Positions 54,478 to 62,772 of a stretch of 64,000 nt of DNA are shown here, piece after piece. The notes beneath the pieces are model-generated. The model was not told the DNA's origin. It saw only the letters and a list, made by a program, of their open reading frames with translations, and ran no database searches. Source of the DNA: JAWPMV01 sp038527215 (GTDB lineage Bacteria; Bacteroidota; Bacteroidia; J057); contig JBCBGC010000008.1 in NCBI GenBank assembly GCA_038527215.1, forward strand, positions 41,434 to 105,433, written 5' to 3'. A program made the translations under genes and the position numbers. Position 1 is the first letter of the stretch; the number at the start of each line of letters is the position of its first letter.

Positions 54478-54878
54478 GAGGCTAATGGGTGAGAAAGTTC
54501 CAAATGTGTGTGTATGCCAAATCGGGCAGCGTTATCTGGCCGAACAAGACTTTGTTCCCCTCAAAGAGAGGTTAAGTGTCAGTAATACAATGGTTTGAAT
54601 GCGACAGTTTATTCGTTCAAAACCGATAAAGGTCGCTTGTAGTGGTAGTTTCGGATACCCGATGGGCATGAAGTAGTGGGAAAGAACGAAGACGTGCAAG
54701 GGGAGTAATAGTGCACCTCTATGTAGGGATGCCTGGAGAAAAGATTCCAAAAATCATTCCGAAAGCCAAGCGATTTTAATCTAAAAACTGTCGTAGCGCA
54801 AAAAAGTTCTAAAGGAATGAAACTTAAGTTCCGAACTTTCAGTATATATTGAAAGAAGTGTAAATTAAGCGCAGCATT
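54478..54878. other. Non-coding divergent gap
   Basis: Holds promoters for the divergent membrane-protein genes presumably, but no clear TAnnTTTG box. A palindrome CTTTCA-GTATATAT-TGAAAG lies at 54836-54855 just before the plus-strand gene and might be an operator. Confidence 0.35.
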
Positions 54879-55253
54879 ATGAGCCTTACCCTAATCACCT
54901 ACCTCATCTATCTTGGCCTAAGCATCGGCCTGACTTTATATGTAGGACACCTCTTGTATAAGCACGGTCGTCCCTTGATCAACGGCGTATTTGCCGAAAA
55001 GCCTGAACTGGCTGGTAGCCTCAACCGCCTTCTGCTGGTCGGCTTTTATCTCCTTAACATCGGTTATATCAGTTTGAGCATGCAGGGAGGCATGGCCATT
55101 GGCAGCCCCGAACACATGGTAGAAGTTCTGAGCTACAAGATTGGGATCAACATTATTGCCTTGGCGGCCATTCATTTCCTCAACCTTTTCTTACTGCTCC
55201 GGTTTCGGAAAAAAGGAGAAAAGATCCCAACCGGCCGGCCTGCTTTAGGATAA
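54879..55253 (+). CDS. Small three-helix integral membrane protein
   Basis: A 124-aa conserved-looking membrane protein. Helices at about 5-27 (LITYLIYLGLSIGLTLYVGH), 47-70 (LNRLLLVGFYLLNIGYISLS) and 85-108 (YKIGINIIALAAIHFLNLFL), with a basic C-terminus (RFRKKGEKIPTGRP). No enzymatic motif is seen and I do not recognise the family. It is monocistronic, followed by a hairpin terminator. Confidence 0.65.
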   Translation: MSLTLITYLIYLGLSIGLTLYVGHLLYKHGRPLINGVFAEKPELAGSLNRLLLVGFYLLNIGYISLSMQGGMAIGSPEHMVEVLSYKIGINIIALAAIHFLNLFLLLRFRKKGEKIPTGRPALG

Positions 55254-55274
55254 AATAAACCATCTTTTCATGTC

Positions 55275-55318
55275 ATTCCGGGCATGGGGCAAATCTGCCT
55301 CTGTGCCCGGAATCTTTT
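55275..55318 (+). terminator. Intrinsic terminator after the small membrane-protein gene
   Basis: Perfect 10-bp arms ATTCCGGGCA and TGCCCGGAAT with an inner GGCAAATCTGCC stem, followed by CTTTT. Confidence 0.75.
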
Positions 55319-55365
55319 ATTCCGGCCTCCCTGATTCTTTCCCCTAAGCTTCCCGCTAAAATAAT

Positions 55366-55396
55366 TTTGACCATAGCTTCCGACTTGGTATTTTTG
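55366..55396 (+). promoter_or_regulatory. Bacteroidota-type promoter of sucC
   Basis: TTTG at 55366-55369, a 19-base spacer and TATTTTTG at 55389-55396: an exact match to TTTG-N19-TAnnTTTG, 39 bases before the sucC start. This is the best promoter match in the window. Confidence 0.8.
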
Positions 55397-55435
55397 CGGC
55401 AAATTCAACATGCTAATTAAATACATTCCTACTGC

Positions 55436-56650
55436 ATGAAACTTCACGAATACCAAGCCAAATCGCTCATCAAGTCTTATGGGGTGCCCATTCAGGAGGG
55501 CATTGTAGCCAGCACTGTCGCAGAAGCTGTCGACGCTGCAAACCAGCTCTATGACAATCCTGAGGGACAGTTTTTCGTGGTAAAAGCCCAGATTCACGCA
55601 GGTGGACGCGGTAAAGGCACCGTGAAAGAAACCGGTTCTCACGGAGTAGTGGTGGCTAAGGGAGTAGACGCAGTAAAAGAAACTGCGGAAAAAATCCTCG
55701 GCGGAACCCTGGTTACCATCCAGAATGAAGCTACTGGTGGATCGGTGGTGAATAAAGTGCTCATTGCTGAGGATATGTACTATCCTGGCGAAAGCGAGCG
55801 CAAAGAATATTACTTCTCTATCACCCTGGACCGGGAGACGGGAAAAGATGTCATCATCGCTTCCAGCGAAGGTGGGGTCAACATTGAAGAAGTGGCCGAA
55901 GAGCATCCGGAAAAAATCGTGAAGGAATGGATTGACTCAGGTGTAGGCCTGCAAGGCTTCCAGGTGAGAAAAATCGCCTTCGGACTGGGACTGGAAGGAC
56001 AAGCCTTCAAGAACGGCACCAAATTTATTGCGAACCTCTACAAAGCCTACAAAGGGCTGGACGCAGAAATGGTGGAAATCAACCCCATGTTCAAAACTGC
56101 GGATGACAAAATCGTAGCGGTTGACTGCAAAATCAGCATTGATGGCAACGCCCTATACCGCCATAAGGACATCGCGGAAATGCGCGATACGGCGGAAGAG
56201 AATCCTCTCGAAGTAGAAGCTTCTGAATTTAACCTCAATTATATCAAGCTGGACGGAAACGTTGGCTGTATGGTAAACGGAGCGGGTCTGGCCATGGCGA
56301 CCATGGATATGATCAAGCTCTCTGGCGGTGAGCCTGCCAACTTCCTGGACGTAGGGGGTGGCGCTAGTGCCGAAACCGTAGAGCAAGGATTCCGCATCAT
56401 CCTCAAAGACCCCAATGTAAAAGCCATCTTGGTGAATATTTTTGGAGGAATCGTACGCTGCGACCGCGTAGCCAACGGGGTAGTAGAAGCCTACAAAAAC
56501 ATCGGCGAAATTCCGGTACCCATCATCGTGCGTCTGCAAGGCACCAATGCTGAGCTGGGCGCCAAAATCATTGACGAATCAGGTCTGAAAGTAGCCTCTG
56601 CCATCACCCTGGCCGAAGCTGCTGCCAAGGTTAAAGAAGCCTTAGCTTAG
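55436..56650 (+). CDS. sucC: Succinyl-CoA synthetase beta subunit (ADP/GDP-forming)
   Basis: A 404-aa TCA-cycle subunit; with SucD it turns succinyl-CoA into succinate with nucleotide phosphorylation. Marks: KLHEYQAKSLIKSYGVPIQE, FFVVKAQIHAGGRGKGTVKE (ATP-grasp), EINPMFKTADDKIVAVDCKI, NYIKLDGNVGCMVNGAGLAM, GGEPANFLDVGGGASAETVE and ILVNIFGGIVRCDRVANGVV. Length fits the family. No sucD gene is adjacent. A strong promoter precedes it and a 20-bp inverted repeat follows. Confidence 0.97.
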   Translation: MKLHEYQAKSLIKSYGVPIQEGIVASTVAEAVDAANQLYDNPEGQFFVVKAQIHAGGRGKGTVKETGSHGVVVAKGVDAVKETAEKILGGTLVTIQNEATGGSVVNKVLIAEDMYYPGESERKEYYFSITLDRETGKDVIIASSEGGVNIEEVAEEHPEKIVKEWIDSGVGLQGFQVRKIAFGLGLEGQAFKNGTKFIANLYKAYKGLDAEMVEINPMFKTADDKIVAVDCKISIDGNALYRHKDIAEMRDTAEENPLEVEASEFNLNYIKLDGNVGCMVNGAGLAMATMDMIKLSGGEPANFLDVGGGASAETVEQGFRIILKDPNVKAILVNIFGGIVRCDRVANGVVEAYKNIGEIPVPIIVRLQGTNAELGAKIIDESGLKVASAITLAEAAAKVKEALA

Positions 56651-56674
56651 GGCCTTTTTTGTGCCTGTGAAAAA

Positions 56675-56740
56675 AGCCACGAATGCACGAATTAGGGACG
56701 AATAGCTATAGATTAGTCTTTAATTCGTGCATTCGTGGCT
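56675..56740. repeat. 20-bp perfect inverted repeat, second copy of the GCCACGAAT family
   Basis: Arms 56675-56694 and 56721-56740 pair perfectly over 20 bases; bases 56675-56703 match 27101-27129 at 26 of 29 positions. The right arm lies inside the end of the glycosyltransferase-like gene on the minus strand. It probably serves as a bidirectional terminator. Confidence 0.9.
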
Positions 56741-58200
56741 AACTTTTTCCTCAACAGCACCCCCACCCTACCAAAGGCCCTCTCTACCTCATAAAACTCC
56801 GCCAAGGTTCCTACATCCTCCGGCCGCACATAGTAGTAGTGATAGTAATCATTCACCCGCAGCTCCTTCTCATAAATGATGGGCTCAAGTTTCTCAATTT
56901 CCTCCGCCTGTACATAAAAATTCGAGGCATGGGTAAAATACCAGTGCATGCCTAATCGAATCGGTTCAGCAGCTTCTTTTTCGGTCATGTATTGAATCAT
57001 GGCGTGAGTTTGCGCGTCATAAGCCCACTCCCGAACTGATTCCTGATTGCCGGCTCGCAACAGATGAAAAGCCGCAAAAGCCGCCAACACCCCGATCGTG
57101 ATCTGGGCAGCCAATCGCTGAATCCGTCCCCATTGCATCAAGAACAGGCTGTAGCACAAAGCCCCCAGCGGAACGAACATTATAGCCGTGCGATTGCGAA
57201 GATATTTAGTCCCCAGGAGATAATACTGCAAGACCATCATCAGCACGATCAATCCCGTAACCAATAAGCCTATCGCAAAAAAACGGCCCGAAGTCCCTTG
57301 AAAGATTCGATCCCGATGCTGAATCACCAACCATCCGGCTCCTAACATCAACGCTAACCCAATGCCCATAAAAACTTCCCGGTTGACCGCTCCAAAGTAG
57401 CCTTCCCCCTGAATCGTATCCATGATGAAGAACTGATAGCTTTCCCATAGGGTATCCGTACCATAGGAAAATTCCCCACCGGCCCTAAGAAAACTCAGGG
57501 GTTTATACAGCAGCAGCGCCAGTCCAACGCCCACGGTTAACCAGGGATAAAACTGCGCTTTTTCCTGCCAGATAGCCTGTAGGCTTTTTTCCCGAAATCC
57601 TATCCCCAACATCAGCGCACCCCCTACCGCTGCGTATAAGAGCAGAAAAGTAAAATTACTCATCACTGCGAAGGCCAGGCCCAGGCTATAATACCAGGCA
57701 TATTTTTTTTGTCCCTCTGCCTGATACCGGAGCAGGTAGTAAAAAGTCACCATCAACCCACTGCAGGCCAGCCCGTAGCCTCGGCTGACAGCAAAGAATT
57801 CCAGTAAGTAGGGATGGAAGCTGAGGAGGACAAAACTGCCTAACTGCAGGGGTTTGTCATCGGTGAGGGAGCGGACCAATCGATAAGAAAAGATTAGGTA
57901 GACCAAATGCCCCAGCAAATTAGGCAAGCGGACCGCCCAGCCGGAAATCCCAAATATTCCCACGCTGAGCTGCATGAGGAAGGTATTGGTCAGGTGCATA
58001 TTGGCGGTGCCCCAGCATTCCGGGGAGAAAAAACAGCGCCAGAGCGGTTGATCGATGCCGTTGAGGAAAGTACTGCTCTCGTCATGGGTCATGGAGAGCC
58101 CGTAGGCGCGCAGGCTGGTATAGGTCAGCAAAGCCCCGCCGATCAGCAGAAAAAGAGCGGGCCAAATTCTCTGGAAAAAAAAAGTAGATTTTTGCTGCAT
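56713..58200 (-). CDS. Multi-span GT-C-like membrane glycosyltransferase
   Basis: A 495-aa polytopic protein with about ten membrane helices in the N-terminal 380 residues and a soluble C-terminal tail. The first extracytoplasmic loop has SMTHDESSTFLNGIDQ, an Asp-Glu pair of the kind used as catalytic/metal residues in GT-C enzymes (ArnT/PMT-like). No closer family could be assigned. The ATG at 58200 (MQQKSTFFF) is preferred over a TTG at 58230. The final eight residues (ATNARIKD) and the stop are encoded by the arm of an intergenic palindrome, so the C-terminus may have been altered by repeat insertion. Confidence 0.75.
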   Translation of the reverse strand: MQQKSTFFFQRIWPALFLLIGGALLTYTSLRAYGLSMTHDESSTFLNGIDQPLWRCFFSPECWGTANMHLTNTFLMQLSVGIFGISGWAVRLPNLLGHLVYLIFSYRLVRSLTDDKPLQLGSFVLLSFHPYLLEFFAVSRGYGLACSGLMVTFYYLLRYQAEGQKKYAWYYSLGLAFAVMSNFTFLLLYAAVGGALMLGIGFREKSLQAIWQEKAQFYPWLTVGVGLALLLYKPLSFLRAGGEFSYGTDTLWESYQFFIMDTIQGEGYFGAVNREVFMGIGLALMLGAGWLVIQHRDRIFQGTSGRFFAIGLLVTGLIVLMMVLQYYLLGTKYLRNRTAIMFVPLGALCYSLFLMQWGRIQRLAAQITIGVLAAFAAFHLLRAGNQESVREWAYDAQTHAMIQYMTEKEAAEPIRLGMHWYFTHASNFYVQAEEIEKLEPIIYEKELRVNDYYHYYYVRPEDVGTLAEFYEVERAFGRVGVLLRKKLATNARIKD

Positions 58201-58284
58201 AAGCCAGGCTACCAGCCCGGATATTCGCAAAAATCTACTTGGGAAGCAACCATTGACTACTTCCAGCGAAAGATTAGGGAGGTT

Positions 58285-59103
58285 TTATTTCATCGGATAT
58301 TTTTGACCCATCTGTCGGGCTTCAGGGGCCCATTCCCTTAGGTTGGTAGCCCGCTTTTCCGGGGAAGGATGTGTACTAATAAATTCTGGACCCCGTGAGC
58401 CTCCCTTGGCTTGCATGCGAGACCAGAAAGCCGGGGCTTTGTTGACATCATAGCCCGCAATGCCCATCAGCATCAGGCCGATATAATCAGCTTCTGATTC
58501 GTGCTTGCGGCTAAAGGGCAACTGTAGCCCTACTTGGGCCAGCCCTGAAGCAGCTAGTAAAACCATCTCGGTATTGCGCGAGGTACTATCAGTAGAGCCA
58601 CCCATAAAGGCTGAGATTCCCATCAGGGCACCTTGAACCCCCAACTGCTGGGTCATGCGCTCGTTTCCGTGGTGGGCTAGCGCATGAGCGATTTCGTGCC
58701 CCATCACTACCGCCAGGCCATCATCATCCTTAGCTACGTCTATGATGCCAGTATAGACCACTACTTTTCCCCCGGGCATACAAAAGGCATTGACCGTTGG
58801 ATCATCTACCACATTGAACTCCCACTGAAACTCTGAGAGTTGGTCTCCCATACCGTTGGCCCGGTAATAAATCTCCGTGGCTTTTTTCAAACGATCTCCT
58901 ATGCGTCTTACCCGGGTTACGGCCGAACCGGATCTCATGGGTTTATTTGCTTTGAGGAATTTGTCGTACTCCGCGAAACTCATTTCATTGATCTGCGAAG
59001 AGGGGATCATTTTTGCCTGGCGACGGCCGGTAAAGGCGACTTTGCTGCAGGCAATCACGAGAAAAGTTCCCGCAATGATCAGGGCAATCATTCTACTTTT
59101 CAT
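58285..59103 (-). CDS. M48-family metalloprotease lipoprotein
   Basis: A 272-aa exported zinc protease. From the ATG at 59103 the signal peptide ends in the lipobox LVIACS (Cys 19). The zinc site is H136-E137-x-x-H140 in VVMGHEIAHALAHHGNER, with the third ligand in SRKHESEADYIGLMLMGIAG. The PGGKVVVYTGIID stretch is also conserved. This resembles LoiP/Oma1-like envelope quality-control proteases. A longer frame to 59184 would hide the signal peptide and is rejected. Single-gene unit. Confidence 0.92.
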   Translation of the reverse strand: MKSRMIALIIAGTFLVIACSKVAFTGRRQAKMIPSSQINEMSFAEYDKFLKANKPMRSGSAVTRVRRIGDRLKKATEIYYRANGMGDQLSEFQWEFNVVDDPTVNAFCMPGGKVVVYTGIIDVAKDDDGLAVVMGHEIAHALAHHGNERMTQQLGVQGALMGISAFMGGSTDSTSRNTEMVLLAASGLAQVGLQLPFSRKHESEADYIGLMLMGIAGYDVNKAPAFWSRMQAKGGSRGPEFISTHPSPEKRATNLREWAPEARQMGQKYPMK

Positions 59104-59420
59104 AGGCTTTGTTTCATTTGGTGCTTCAACATACACATTCTCCTCTGATTCTATTCTTTGAGCAGGAGGAATATTCTGAAGCATGGATGTGTTTAAGACG
59201 AAGATACCCTAAAGCGGGTCACGAGAAGAGCGGAGGGGAGGGGACTTACAAAAATGGATATGAGGGTTTGTTCGCTTTCTTAAGCGGGCTTGATTCGAAA
59301 AAACCAGCCGCTAATCTTCCTATTTAGAACATTTGAGTGGATGGAATTTACACCTCTGACATTGAGTGGATTACGATCTTTTTAGGAGGGCTGTATTTGC
59401 TTCAGACCCAACAAAATATC

Positions 59421-59451
59421 TTGTATAGCGTACAGAAAAATCCTATATTTG
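59421..59451 (+). promoter_or_regulatory. Promoter of the greA leader
   Basis: TTG at 59421-59423 (CTTG with the preceding base), a 20-base spacer and TATATTTG at 59444-59451, an exact TAnnTTTG. It lies about 150 bases before greA, leaving a leader with an internal terminator. The gap from 59104 to 59420 shows nothing else. Confidence 0.65.
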
Positions 59452-59472
59452 TTTACACTAAACAATTGGAAT

Positions 59473-59508
59473 TGGGTTAACAAGTCTTGTTGACCCAGTT
59501 ATTTTTTT
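59473..59508 (+). terminator. Terminator-like hairpin inside the greA leader
   Basis: TGGGTTAAC and GTTGACCCA pair (one G-T) around AAGTCTT, with a T run at 59502-59508. It lies between the promoter at 59421-59451 and the greA start, so it would stop most transcripts after about 50 nt or act as an attenuator. Confidence 0.7.
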
Positions 59509-59602
59509 ATCTCTCTTAGATCATAATTGGTGAAAAAGGAGGCCATTTGTCTTCCTCCCGGATCACTTTTTCTAAGTTTTAACCAATCCAAATCACAGTG
59601 CT

Positions 59603-60076
59603 ATGAGCGAAGTGACATATTTGACAAAAGAAGGCTATGAGCGGCTCAAAGCAGAACTAGCAGACCTGAAAGGGAGAGGCAGAACCGAAATTGCCGCTGC
59701 CATTCAAAAAGCCCGGGAAATGGGGGACTTGAGTGAAAATGCAGAATACGATGCTGCCAAAGATGCTCAGGGGCTACTGGAACTGAAAATCTCAAAACTG
59801 GAAACGACCATTGCTACGGCTCGTGTTCTGGACGACCGGGAAATTGATTCCGGCAAAGCATATATCCTTTCTACCGTAAAATTGAAAAACCTCAAAGTGA
59901 ATAAGGTTTTTACTTACATGCTGGTGGCGGAAGAGGAAGCAGACATTAAGCAAAATAAGCTCTCTGTCAAGTCTCCTGTAGGCAAAGCGGTCCTTGGCAA
60001 AGAAGTTGGAGATGTCGTTGAAATTGATGTTCCGGCAGGAAAAATGCAGTTTGAGCTGCTTGACATAAGCCGCTAA
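59603..60076 (+). CDS. greA: Transcription elongation factor GreA
   Basis: A 157-aa factor that rescues backtracked RNA polymerase by stimulating transcript cleavage. The N-terminal coiled coil (about 1-75) carries the acidic tip GDLSENAEYDAAKDAQ, and the C-terminal FKBP-like domain is recognisable (SVKSPVGKAVLGKEVGDVVE, KMQFELLDIS). It is followed 13 bases later by a HIT-family gene, so they probably share a transcript. Upstream, a terminator in its own leader suggests attenuation control. Confidence 0.96.
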   Translation: MSEVTYLTKEGYERLKAELADLKGRGRTEIAAAIQKAREMGDLSENAEYDAAKDAQGLLELKISKLETTIATARVLDDREIDSGKAYILSTVKLKNLKVNKVFTYMLVAEEEADIKQNKLSVKSPVGKAVLGKEVGDVVEIDVPAGKMQFELLDISR

Positions 60077-60089
60077 TCCCTCCCTTTTC

Positions 60090-60485
60090 ATGCCATCCAT
60101 TTTTACCAAGATTGTCAACGGCGAGATTCCCTGCTACAAAGTAGCAGAGACGGATGACTTTCTCGCTTTTCTGGATATTCGTCCCCTGGCCAAAGGACAC
60201 ACCCTGGCCATTCCCAAAGTGGAGGTGGACAACATGTTTGATCTGGCCGATGAGTTATACATCGGCCTGCATCTTTTTGCCCGTGAAGTATCCCGGGGAC
60301 TGCAAAAAGCCGTTCCCTGTGAACGGGTAGGGACCGCCGTCATTGGCCTGGAGGTACCCCATGCCCATGTGCATTTGGTCCCGATCAACCAGATTTCAGA
60401 CATGGATATGGGTAATCCCCGGAAGCAATTTAGCCCGGAGGAAATGGAGCAAATCGCGGCCGATATTCGGGCTCAACTCCCTTAG
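60090..60485 (+). CDS. HIT-family nucleotide-binding hydrolase
   Basis: A 131-aa histidine-triad protein. The triad motif is HAHVHLVPI near the C-terminus; SIFTKIVNGEIPCYKVAETD and FLDIRPLAKGHTLAIPKVEV are typical of the Hint/HINT-like branch that cleaves nucleotide phosphoramidates. It follows greA with a 13-base gap and ends one base from the convergent ruvC stop. Confidence 0.93.
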   Translation: MPSIFTKIVNGEIPCYKVAETDDFLAFLDIRPLAKGHTLAIPKVEVDNMFDLADELYIGLHLFAREVSRGLQKAVPCERVGTAVIGLEVPHAHVHLVPINQISDMDMGNPRKQFSPEEMEQIAADIRAQLP

Positions 60486-60486
60486 G

Positions 60487-61038
60487 TTAGCGTAATTTTC
60501 GATCAGGATTTTCTTTGAGAAAAGCCGCCCAGTCTTTTGGGCCGGATCCTCCTTGCGGTAAGTTTCCCTGGAAAAAATGGCAAACTGCCACGGCCAGGCC
60601 ATCGGTCGCATCGTAGTCAGGAAAATTCAATTCTACTTGCAGCAGCTTTTCCAACATGGCTTTTACCTGCTCTTTGCTGGCAGCTCCTTGTCCGGTTACC
60701 GCCACCTTTACCTTACGCGGGGCATATTCATAAATGGGCAGATCAGCCATCAATCCCGCTGCCATGGCGACGCCCTGGGCACGGCCCAGTTTGAGCATGG
60801 ACTGGACATTTTTCCCATAAAAAGGGGCTTCTAAAGCCATTTCATCCGGTTTGTATTCCTGGATCAGGCCTTTTACCCGCTGAAAGATGGTTTTGAGTCT
60901 TTCCGGATGCGGGGTTTTGCCTTTCCCCAGGCGAATTTCCCCACAAGCCAGCATGCGGATTTTTTTGCCTTTGCAGGCAATCAGGCCATAGCCGGTAATC
61001 TGGGTGCCGGGGTCTATCCCCATGATGACTCTATCCAC
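60487..61038 (-). CDS. ruvC: Holliday junction resolvase RuvC
   Basis: A 183-aa endonuclease that cuts four-way junctions. Catalytic acidic residues are in VIMGIDPGTQITGYGLI, EMALEAPFYGKNVQSMLKLG and NFPDYDATDGLAVAVCHFFQ. The start is uncertain: the GTG at 61038 gives VDRVIMGIDPG, as in relatives; the ATG at 61023 is five codons later. An upstream open frame to 61113 runs into repeats and is rejected. Its 3' end converges with the HIT gene. Confidence 0.93.
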   Translation of the reverse strand: MDRVIMGIDPGTQITGYGLIACKGKKIRMLACGEIRLGKGKTPHPERLKTIFQRVKGLIQEYKPDEMALEAPFYGKNVQSMLKLGRAQGVAMAAGLMADLPIYEYAPRKVKVAVTGQGAASKEQVKAMLEKLLQVELNFPDYDATDGLAVAVCHFFQGNLPQGGSGPKDWAAFLKENPDRKLR

Positions 61039-61096
61039 GAGATGAGAATGATTTGATACGAAGATAGGGATTCTTTGGGGATCTGAGGAGCTGGGA

Positions 61097-61690
61097 AACA
61101 TCCCCGCTCGCACCAGCCGCAGCCCCTTGAAGGTGGCTTTCGCACAGGCCTTGTCGAAGACAAGCCAGCAGCAAAAGTGTCACCCCGGAAAGACTTTTTT
61201 CTGTTAAGGAAAAAGTCTTATCCGGGGTCTCTCGCTTCGTGCACCTCTCTCCTGAAACATCCCCGCTCGCACCAGCCGCAGCCCCTTGAAAGTGGCTTTC
61301 GCACAGGCCTGTCTCGGACAAATGATCCCGCCAGGCCCCTTTGAAGGGGCCGCTGGGCGGAAGGGGATGTTACAGAGGTCGAGAACATCCCCGCTCGCAC
61401 CAGCCGCAGCTTCTCCCGGGGTACCGGGATCTTCGACTTCAAAGAGGCTTTCGCGCAGGCCTGTCTCCGACAAATGATCCCGCTCCCGGAGTACCGGGAT
61501 CTGGGACTTTGAAGGGGCCGCTGGGCGGAAGGGGATGTTACAGAGGTCGAGAACATCCCCGCTCACGCTAGCCGCAGCCCCTTGAAATGGTCTCTCGCAT
61601 AGGCCTGTCTCCAACAAATGATCCCGCCAGTCTCTCCCGAGGTACCGGGATCTGCGACTTGGAAGGGGGCGCTAGGCGGAAGGGGATGTT
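61097..61690. repeat. Cluster of palindrome-bounded repeats (three full units, one truncated)
   Basis: Units begin AACATCCCCGCTC at 61097, 61256, 61384 and 61552. The last three end with GGGGATGTT at 61371, 61539 and 61690 (116, 156 and 139 bases), so each is bounded by perfect 9-bp inverted repeats. Units two to four are joined by the same 12-base spacer ACAGAGGTCGAG (61372-61383, 61540-61551). Inside are GCCGCAGC and a GGCCCCTT/AAGGGGCC palindrome. Long minus-strand open frames here are artefacts. Confidence 0.9.
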
Positions 61691-61755
61691 TCCAGATGTT
61701 AGGGTATCTCCACCAAACCTTTGTAATTCCTGTACCTCCTGGTAGTTTTGTAAAC

Positions 61756-62772
61756 ATGCAGAACCCACTCTCACCTTCCCCTGCAGCCTTGCGATGGCTG
61801 AAAGGACTCCCCAAACATAGCCTCAAAGGCTTGAAGGTGGCAGTGACCCTCTTTGTTCTGTGGTTTGTCTTTCATCGGCTTCGCCTGGAAGCAGACCTTT
61901 TCCAGGAAATGTTCCTCCAACTGGGTTGGACAGCGGTAGGCTGGACCCTGCTGGCCCTGCTGTTTATGCCCCTAAACTGGGGATTAGAAGCCAGGAAATG
62001 GTACACTACCCTCAAGCCCTTCTATCCCGACTGGGCTTTTGGTCAGGCTTATCGAGCCGTCCTGGCAGGGCTGAGCATGGGCATTTTTACGCCCAATCGG
62101 GTAGGAGAGTATGGCGGAAGACTTTTGTACTTGCCGCAAGGCCACCGTTGGGAGGCAGCAATAGGCATGCTTTGGGACCGCCTGGCTCAGATGTGGGTTA
62201 CCTTGCTGGTTGGAGCCCTCGCCCTGGAAGCTGTCCATCACGAATTTGGTTTTGCCTGGCAAGAGACCTGGGCTATCCCTGAAAGTACCTGGTTCTGGTT
62301 ACGACTGGGCAGCTGGGCGGCGGTAATTGGCTTATTCCTGGGGTTGTTTCTGGCCAGGGTATGGGCGACACCCTTAGAATATCTTCTGCCTAAAAAATGG
62401 GTGAAAAATAAGATCAGCAGGGCTTTAAAAACCCTCAAGCCCCATATTCTGAGCCGACTGCTCAGTTTGGGCCTGCTCAGGTACCTGGTTTTTTCTACCC
62501 AATACTATTTCCTGCTGCTAGCCTTTGGTTATGAAGGACCTGTAGGCATGGCCTATATGATGATTGGTTTGCTCTTTTTATTGAAATCCTGGGTTCCCTA
62601 TATCGCCTTCACAGAATTAGGCATTCGGGAAGGGCTGGCAGTCTGGATCTTTGGTGCCTTTGGCGTAACGGCCTTTACCGCGGTAGCGGCTACTTTTGTC
62701 CTGTACCTGATCAACCTGGTGCTTCCAGCTTTATTGGGGCTCAGGGCCATCCAACAACTAAAATGGCGCTAA
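61756..62772 (+). CDS. Lysylphosphatidylglycerol synthase TM-region / UPF0104-like membrane protein
   Basis: A 338-aa polytopic protein with about eight membrane helices. The family is seen in LKVAVTLFVLWFVFHRLRLE at the start, GLSMGIFTPNRVGEYGGRLL (the conserved TPxxxGE-like motif), FTELGIREGLAVWIFGAFG and the final helices VLYLINLVLPALLGL. Relatives include the flippase domain of MprF and proteins of glycolipid pathways. The ATG at 61756 is used because upstream sequence is repeat DNA. The next gene follows with TAAATG, no gap, suggesting a shared role in envelope lipid or polysaccharide handling. Confidence 0.85.
   Translation: MQNPLSPSPAALRWLKGLPKHSLKGLKVAVTLFVLWFVFHRLRLEADLFQEMFLQLGWTAVGWTLLALLFMPLNWGLEARKWYTTLKPFYPDWAFGQAYRAVLAGLSMGIFTPNRVGEYGGRLLYLPQGHRWEAAIGMLWDRLAQMWVTLLVGALALEAVHHEFGFAWQETWAIPESTWFWLRLGSWAAVIGLFLGLFLARVWATPLEYLLPKKWVKNKISRALKTLKPHILSRLLSLGLLRYLVFSTQYYFLLLAFGYEGPVGMAYMMIGLLFLLKSWVPYIAFTELGIREGLAVWIFGAFGVTAFTAVAATFVLYLINLVLPALLGLRAIQQLKWR

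Noticed and set aside
58285..59184. Longer M48 protease start at 59184
   Set aside because: It would put 27 residues before a clear lipoprotein signal peptide.
61031..61617. Minus-strand open frames of 96, 112 and 137 aa with repeated segments
   Set aside because: They run through the boxed repeats in more than one frame; the repeated peptides only mirror repeated DNA.
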